Shown here in pieces: positions 1 to 9,000 of a stretch of DNA of 64,000 bases (positions are counted from its first letter, which is position 1; every line of letters begins with the position of its first letter). The notes beneath the pieces are model-generated. The model saw only the letters and a program-made list of their open reading frames with translations, searched no databases and was not told the origin of the DNA. Position numbers and translations under genes: made by a program. The stretch is from an uncultured Prevotella sp. (GTDB lineage Bacteria > Bacteroidota > Bacteroidia > Bacteroidales > Bacteroidaceae), in contig CAMKRS010000002.1 of the NCBI GenBank assembly GCA_946415245.1, positions 215,803-279,802 of the forward strand. The letters run 5' to 3'.

Positions 1-3000
1 TTCTTGGTGTAGCGGGCGTCGGTGCTCTGCACAATGTAGACACCTGCGTTGATCATGAAGGTCTCGACAACCTCACCCGGCTTGATGGTGAAGGTCTTCA
101 TCGTGATACCGGCCGTGTTGACGATGCGGACATCGGTGATGTGGCGCAGCTGCGACTCAACAATGATCTTATGCTCACGGGTCGTGATGATCAGATCCTG
201 ACCATTGCGCGACTTCTCGTCACCACCGAACTGTGAGTTGTCGTCACCGAAGACAATACTGCGCGTACGGACATTAGCACCCGAGGTGAAGTACGGACGG
301 AACGGTATCGTGGTGGTGGTCTCAGCCTTGTCGTAGCGGCTGCCCTCGCCATTGAGCACGTACGAAGCGGTGGTCAGGTCGGTGGCGGCATAGTTCGGAC
401 GGAACGTGTAGTTGCCGACCTTCACACCCGTCAACTCGTCGTCGCTGACACCAATCTGCACACCTGTCTCCGAAGCGAAGGTAATGGTCTGACGGTCGAG
501 CGTCCGGCTACCAGGCCAGCCGGCGGTGTACTCAGGTACGAAGCTGCCACTGAGGTCGAACTCGTAATAGTAGTCGCCCGGGAAACCCACGATATAAGGC
601 GTACCGGCCTGGCTGTATGGATAGCCGACGTAGCTGTGCGGCTCGCTATAGTAGTTCTGGTAGTCGTCGCTGTTCACATCCTTGCGATTACCATACTGAT
701 AATAGTAATCCCAGAGGAAGGTGTTGGTAAACGACTTCGTTTCGTCGCCTACAGCCGGCTTCTGGAAGTCGGCCACGAAGATAGTAGCGTCGTTGCTATC
801 GTCCTTACCGCCCTTGAACTCACGCAACCAGTACTCATGACCCTTGTTGCTGTTGCCGTAGAAGTGGGTGATCTCACCCTTCTGCGGTGTCGTCACAAGC
901 TCGGCGGTGAACGGGATGCTGACGCTCTCCCAACCCAGTTTTGCACCCTTCTTCATAGAGACATAATTGTCGGGCGTGCGCTGGTACCACATACGGTGGT
1001 CACCAACAAACTGGTAGGCAATCGGACTGTTGAAGTCTTGCTTGTCCACAAGCAAATGGTCGGTCACAGCGACGTACTTGCCGGCATCGTCGAGATAGCT
1101 CACATGACCCTTGACAGCACTGACCTCAGAGGCTGCCAGTGCGGCAACTGCACGATATTCTGCCTTCATACCGGTGGTGGCATCGTCCTCCAACTCACCG
1201 TATACTGGCTCGGGCACACCGAAGTAGTCGCCAAGCACATTGGCATTGTCGCTACCTTGCTTCGGTGCGTAGACAAGCAGGTTCTGAGTCTCATCGGCAT
1301 TGGCCACACCCGTCAACGTGATATCTGCATCCATGATTGGCGCGAAGAAGACGCCGTTGGTCTCGTTCTTACTGTAACCCAAGTCGTTATGACCGGTGAA
1401 GTCGACAGCCGTCATACCTGGATAAACCTCGTACTGACCGTCAGCCGACTTGGCTGCCATCACAGCATACGGGTTGAAGTGGAAGGTGCTGATCTGCTTG
1501 TTGCCGTAATAGGCCGGAGTACGGTAGACACGGTTCGAAGCGTTCGTGATGTCGAGGACATTGGTCTCGTCGGTCTTCACAAGATGCGACGGAACTTCCT
1601 GACCTTCGCCAGTCTGCGAGAACTGATAACCGTAGTTCAGCGTCTGTCCGAAGAACAGATAGTCATCCGGCCAGATTGGTGAATAGAAGTAGTTACCATC
1701 GGCATCGGTCTTCAATCGAGGATCGTCCTCCGTCGGAATCACACCGTTGGCATAGAGGAAGTCAGGATTCGTGAAGCGGCTCTCCACATACTGATAGGTC
1801 TCAATCTTATCGGAAGCAGCCTGACGGTTGTAACGCTCCTTCAGATAGAAGGCGTTCAGATCGTAGGCGACCTCACCATTATAGAAGGCGCGCTCAGACT
1901 TGCGGATAGCTGGACCTGAAGCATAGTCACTGCCTTCAGGAGCAACATAGTAACAGTTGTTTACCTGCGTCCAGTTAGAGGCGGTCGGGTTGCCGAAGAC
2001 GGCCTTCACACCGGCATCGGGCGTACCCGTGGTCTTCACCCAGCAGTTCTCCACATAACCGTCGCCACTGTCAGCCAAACCGGCAGAGGTGAACGTACCA
2101 CTGACACCGAGGTTGTAGACATGACCGCAGAGGTGGCCGATGAACGAGGATGGGAGATTGTCGATATGATAACCCTCACCGTGGATATTACCGTTATAGC
2201 ACTGACCATCGCCATTGGCTATCGGCGTCCAGTTGCCGGCATAGGCCTTCGGAGACAAATCCGAATGGAGGAAGACCTCAAGGTTCTGCATGCCCTGAAC
2301 ACCCTTCGTACCGGTATTGTTGAGACCGGTATGACCGGAGAGGTTGCCGCTTGGCACCTTCTGGGCATTACCCTCACGATCGTAGGTCGTAGGCGTCACA
2401 CTCAGGTCATAGAGATCCTTCAACAGGTCGAGACCGCTCTTTTCGTCGTCTGCATAGTCGTTGATGTAGATCTTGCTGGCGCGCTTCACATCGGGATGAT
2501 CGATATACAGGTGATGTTCCTGATCGTCCATCACGGCCTTCAGGTCGTGGTAGTTGGCCACAGTAAACGGCACGTAGTTCGAATAGGTCTTACCAAGGTA
2601 GGTCTTCGCATAGTAGGCCAGATACTGACCGTCCTGATACCAGTAGACTGGCGTCTTGTTGGTGAACTCAACACCGTTGCGATGACGCTCGGCATCTTCC
2701 TCGTTCTGGAAGATCTCCCAACCGCCACCCATGATCTCATAGGCACCGGGCTTGATGGCGGGCTTCATCAGACCGACATTGTCGCCTGGCAGAGCGGGAG
2801 CGGGTGAATGCAAGGTCGCAATCTCAGGTACACCACTCTCGAAGTGCAGGTGGATATTGACAATATGACGCTCGGAAATAGGCTCGATATGGATACCGCT
2901 CTCGTCGCTCTCGGTATAGTCGTAACTGAAGATGACGGTGATGATGCGGTCCTTCTGCAGGTCGAAGATATCCGACTGGTTGGCCACATAGAGCGTGGTC

Positions 3001-6000
3001 ATCTCCTCAGGCGCATTGCCCTGGATGGAGAATGCCTTCTGAAGGTTGGTCAACTGACGATAGTCGTCCTCGCTGATCAGCACACCGGGTACCACATCAC
3101 TGCCCTTGTCGTACAACTTATAGTTGTTGAGGGCGTCCTTCACGGCATGACCGTTGACATCGTTGCTGATGTGATAGTCCTCACGACAGTAGTAGTAGGT
3201 CTTGTTGATATCACTCGGCTCGAAGTCGATGATCTCTACATGGGCCTTCTGATCTGACGTCAGATAACTGAAGGTCTCGGCAGTGATGGTCTGACCGACA
3301 GAATACGGGGTATCACCACGGGCAAACGCACTCTTCACCACATACATGGTCATGTTGTCGACCTTCACGGGCGAGTAGTGGTACTGCTCGTTAGGTATGG
3401 CCTCATACTGCTCACGGGTAATGACGACATTGGGGGTCAACGTCTGAGCAGCACCGTTATTGTCGATGTACGACAGGACATCATGACCGATATACTTGGC
3501 CTGATAGTCGATGGGCTGGACAGATGAATAGGTGAATGGCGCCTGCTTATTGTCATAGAGCTGCGTGTCACCGGAATAATTCGGATCGATCAGGAGGTCG
3601 AAAGCATCGTAGTTGAACGCGAAGTTCTTGCGGTCCTCTGACGTGAGCGAAGACCAACCCTTCAGGGCCGTGTACTTCTGACCGGCCTCGAAGTAACCAC
3701 CACCGTAGTAACCGGCTTCATAACAGATATAGGCCTTGCTCAACTGCTGGTCAACAGCCGTTCTGGCTTGTGCATCGCTGACCTTAAACGTGGTCTTGTA
3801 CATCTCGACAACCTCATTATAGCGCTCGGTAGTCACAACCTCACCGTAGAGCATAGAGTTCTTGGCATTGGCACCTTCAAACTCCAACGTACCGGTGCAG
3901 ACACGGGCCAACTCTACCTTCGAACTGATGGTCGACCAGGCGGCGGCAGAGTAGTCTTCCTTACACAGGGCGGTGCCCTTGATGAAGTTGTAGGTCTTGT
4001 CACCATCGGTGAACTTCACATCGGCGGTCGTCACATAGGCCTCAACCATCTTGGCCTGCTTCTTCTCGGCAGTATCGGCTGGCTTGTTGGCTCCCATGTT
4101 CTCGTAATCGTCGTGAGTGGTCTTGTCGATGATGTCACCGGCATCATAATATTGCTGTCCGTAGACGCCTGTGGTCTTCGGCGAATAGGTACAGTTCGGA
4201 TCTTGGGTGTTCCAGGCGGTCGGGTTGTCAACAGCATAGGTCACCACATAACCGTTGGCATGCGTCAGGTTGTTGGAAAGACGGAAGACATAGTCGAAGG
4301 CTACATCTTCTTCCTTCGTCATGTGATAGACTGACGGCACGGTCTTGCCATCAATGTCCTTCTTCGGAGCGGATGCCTTCAACTTCTCGTAGTCGGCTGG
4401 CAGGAGAACCGTACCCTCTGGATAGGTCTTGTCGCCGATCTTACACTCGGCAACAGTGACATAGGTGTCGGAGACGAAGTGACGCTGGTCGACCTCACTC
4501 AACTGCAACCAATCCCAATAGGTGATGGAGTCGTTGAGGTGGTAGGTCACATCGTTGTTCACCAGAACACTGTAGGTCTCGGCATTCTCGTCGGTATTCT
4601 GTAACGGCGTACGGTCGCTCGCATTAGGCTCCGTCGAGAAGTAGTAGGCATAGAGGTTCGTCTTGACATCTTCCAGCTTGATTCTTCCAAACGAGGCTGC
4701 ACTGATGTTAAGAGGTATCTTCTGGCTCTTGCTGTAAGCACTGGCAGCACCGGTGTAGGCCGTGATATACTGGTCGTAGACATAGCTGGTACCACGGATG
4801 AACCAGTAGTGGGCGGGAGCGGCATCAGCACCCAGATAGGCGTTGGTCGTAGGATAACAGTCGTCGATAATCTGCTTGACATTATGGACGAAGTTACCAG
4901 AGGTCTGCACTTCCTTCTTGCTGGCATCGCTCGGGGTATAGACAAAGAGCTTGTTCGTAACGGCCTTGTCATGGGAAGCGGATGGCAGATTGTAAGAAGA
5001 AAGAATGGTATGGTCGTTGCCGGAATTCGAACGTACACCGTGCTCGTTCTTCGCATAGACATAACCACCACCGAGACCGGACTTCACATTGATGAGGTCC
5101 AACTGGGCAACACCGGTGATATAACCCCAGTCCTTGGCCTCAGGAGTGCTCTTCTCAGTGGTCAGCTCCAGGAATACACCTGATGCCAAAGCAACATGGT
5201 TGGCCACCTTACCATTATTACGCTTGCGCTCAGTGCCAAAAGCTTCCTTCCACTGATAGAAGGTCTTACCATCGGCCACATAGTTGGCATTGTCGGTGGT
5301 GCGCGTCGTGTTGTAGAAGTCCACATCACTGGTCAGCGCACCCATATAGTTCACAACACTATAGATACCAAAGTAGTTACCATGGGTCTTGGCGTCCTCG
5401 TCGGTCTCACCGGCAATGGATCGCACCTGATTCAAAGAGACCTCACCCACACGGTTCACCGTATAGTCGGTCTTATCGACCACACCGGGCACACGGTCCT
5501 TGGCACCTTGCATCACCAGACGGCTACCGAAGATACCGCAGAAGTCGGCACGCTGGATGGTATTCAACAGACGACCGGCATAGATAGAACAGAAGCCCCA
5601 CAGCTCCCAGTTGCTCTTGTCGCTTTCGGCCAGACCGTTATAAGTCTCCTCCGTGATTCGCTCACCGGCAGAATAGGTCTTAGTCGTACCGGCAGAGGTT
5701 TTTGACGTATAAGCGGTCTTACATCTGTACTCCAAAGCGAAGTAAGCACGCTCACGGTCGGTCAACTGATAGTATTCCTCAAGACTGATGTTATCCGACA
5801 TACCGTAGTAGTCGGTACCATAGTTCGTAATGTTCAACTCACGGTAACCGTCAACCAACGTCAGGTTACCATCGCCATAGAGACCGCCCACATGTTCGGT
5901 ACCGATGGTGATGAGGTCGCGGTTGTAGACATCCACCACATTGGCACTCACATTACCAAGCACAGTCTTGGCATTGGCATAGACATTCTCGTCACCCAAC

Positions 6001-9000
6001 GTCACATTACCACCGGCAAAGACGGCATTATGAACGATGATACCCGTGAGGTCGAGACTGTTCCATAAGGGATCTGCCGACTTGTTCTTCAACTTGTCAA
6101 GTGCGGAGGCGGGAACATATTGGCCGGCCTTATAAGTGGTACCGCCAATCGTCACATCGGACTTAGCCTGACAGTACGGGGTGATCAGCACACGACAGTC
6201 TTCGGTCAACTCACCACTGGCGTCATAATAGTAAGCGGTCTTGTCGGTGGTTCCAGGGACGGTCTTCTCCTGCTTGGTGCCGGTGCCACTATAGACATAA
6301 CCGATGTTACCACCACCAAACACGTTACCAAAGCCCTTCGACACATTCGCATCTGTACCTACCACACCACCGAGGATCTGGACATCGGTCTTACCGAAGA
6401 CATAGCCCTTAGAACTGAGGTCCATGGTCTGCTTCTCGATTGGCGTCATATAACCTTCACCGCCCCAGTTGTCGAAACCTCGACCGCCACCGAAGACATC
6501 ACGCATCACATGACCATTATACAGGGTGACATGGGTCTCACCGGGCTTGTAAATCTTGGCCAAACCATTGACAATGGTACCACTGGGGGCGGCAGCGCCT
6601 TCCTTCACAGTACCTCGGCCGATAGGACCGATCTCACCACCGCCATAAAGACCGCCACGGATGATACCGCCATAGACCTTCACATCGGAAATGTCGACAT
6701 AACTGTTGGCAACGTAACCGCCACCAAACACGTTACCACTCTCATCCAACAGGTTATCGCCGGCCTTGGCATCGTCAAGCTCCTCGACATAGTCATTATT
6801 CTTATAGCGATAGCCAATACGGCCGTTGTTAATCGTCACATAAGCGGTACCGAAGATACCACCACCTTCACCACCACCGTAGACATTACGCTGAATGGCA
6901 GGAACGCCATTGAGGAAACTGGTGCCCGCGAGGTTACCGACGACGACATGGGTATCGCCGCTACGGTCGCCCGCATTGTTGGCCACGTCGTTGATGAGTC
7001 CCTCGTGATAGCCTACGCTACCACGCCAGCCACCACCGTAGACGTTACGAACCGTACCGCCCTGGATATAGGCATTGGCACTGGCTGTGAAGCCTACCGC
7101 ACTTTCATTGGGGGAACCAGCACCGAAAATGTCACAGACACTTCCGGTAGTACCGGCCGCATAGATATCTTTTCTAACCGTACCACCGAGAAGGGCGATA
7201 TAGGTGGAACCATGAACACCACCACTCAAAGGAATAGTTGCACTACCATAGCCGCCACCGTAGGCATAGTTGCCAACAGTTGCTCCTTCGTGAATAAGGA
7301 CATTGGTGTTGTATCGCTGATAGGTTCTGGCCTTCTGGTCGTCTTTCAACTTACTATAATCACGGTCGTCCATCTCGGCCTTCCTGGCAAGAGGGTTGGT
7401 GAGGTTGGTATATTGATTACCAACATATCTTGTGAATTCTCCCACAGGATTATAGTAACCGTCGATGGTCCAAGCGGCCATCCATTCCTTTTTCCAAGTA
7501 TCCTTATATTCGTCCTTTAAAGTGCCACCGACAGTGCCACCGACCCATCTTTCCGGGTTACCCCAAATGGCTGGATCTTCATTGGCCACCATGTCTGCAG
7601 GCTGACCACTATAGAGTTGCAGGTACTTCTGCACACTCTCGGCATTGAGCACGTTACCCAATTCACCGCCACCATAGACCTCCCAGACATTGGCGCCCTT
7701 ATTGAGGTTCACCTCGGTATATTCCGACCAGGTGAACTCACCGCGGCCTGCACCATAGATAGTGCCGGTATAGCCATTTTCCTTCAGTACAGGGGCAGAA
7801 ACATTGACCTTGGAATAGAGGGTGCGACGCACGTTATTGTTACCACCATAGATAGCACCATTCACACGGGCATCTCCACCAAGGTAGTTCACATTTGACT
7901 CATACACATCACAAGGCGGGAGAATATGCATACCATATGCACCACCGAAGATGTTATTGATCTTAATAGTGGACTTCTCGGGTACATTGACAAGGGTACG
8001 ACGGGTAATACCTTCCTCGTAACTACCGCCATAGGCGGCACTCACCTTACCACGCAACAGGTCGATGACGGCAGTGGCCTCGTTAGGGTCGACAGTGCCA
8101 TCAAACGTATCACTCGCAGAATAGCGCATACCGAGACCGTTGTAGGCACCCGCACCGAAGATCTCTGTATTAGCGAAATTTGAGATGCCATCGGGGATGT
8201 CGACGAGCACATAACTGTGATCCTGTAACTTGTCACCGTCACGGTCACCGGGAAAACCTTCTCCTGCACCGAAGACGCGCTCTATCACACTGTTAGCGTT
8301 GGTGATGGGTCTGATATTGACGAAAGCATTGTGCAGATAGGGTTTATTGGTGATGCGGTTCTTATAAGCATCAGCCTCATAGTCATAGTTACCAAAACAA
8401 CCGCCAAGAATACTCCTCACCCTACCCTGGGTATACTCCATATAAGTGGATACAGGACGGGCTTCTGCCACCATTGCCTTGACTTCGTCACGGATACGGT
8501 CTGAGAAAGTCGGACTGTCATTGCCCAAGATGCTGCCGCCCAGGTCGTTACCGCCATAGATATGGTCACGGATCCAGGGGAAGCCATTGGTTCCCACGTA
8601 GGTCTCCGTATGGCCGAGGATGTGGGCATTACAGGAGCCGGCGAAGGAGTTGAAGATACGACCGTTGTTCAAGTTGATATGCGTATCACCGGCGATGACT
8701 CCCTCGAAGGCACCGCCATAGATGAACTCACACTCAGCCATGTCCTTATCGTCGCCCTTCGCACCGCGTGCCACACCAGACAGGCGCTTGTCGCCATTCA
8801 GGTTGATGTAGGTGCTGTATTTCTTATCGTAAGTATATTTGCCCTCTTCATCCTTCTTGCCGATGGCGCCCATCTCACCGCCACCGAAGATCTGGAACAC
8901 ATAACCCTTGTTCAGGTTGATGGTGGTGCTGCCCCAAATCTCTGAGTCGGCACCATAACCGGCACCAAACACATTTAAGGCTGAGCCGAGTACATCCATA

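Noticed and set aside
636..1682. Plus-strand open frame of 348 codons
   Set aside because: It is codon-aligned antisense to the giant minus-strand gene; its hydrophobic V/I/L-rich translation is the usual mirror of such coding DNA, and no family is recognisable.
6120..7520. Plus-strand open frame of 466 codons
   Set aside because: Same phase as all the other antisense frames over 1-11321, explained by the codon bias of the giant gene. No signal peptide, motif or promoter.
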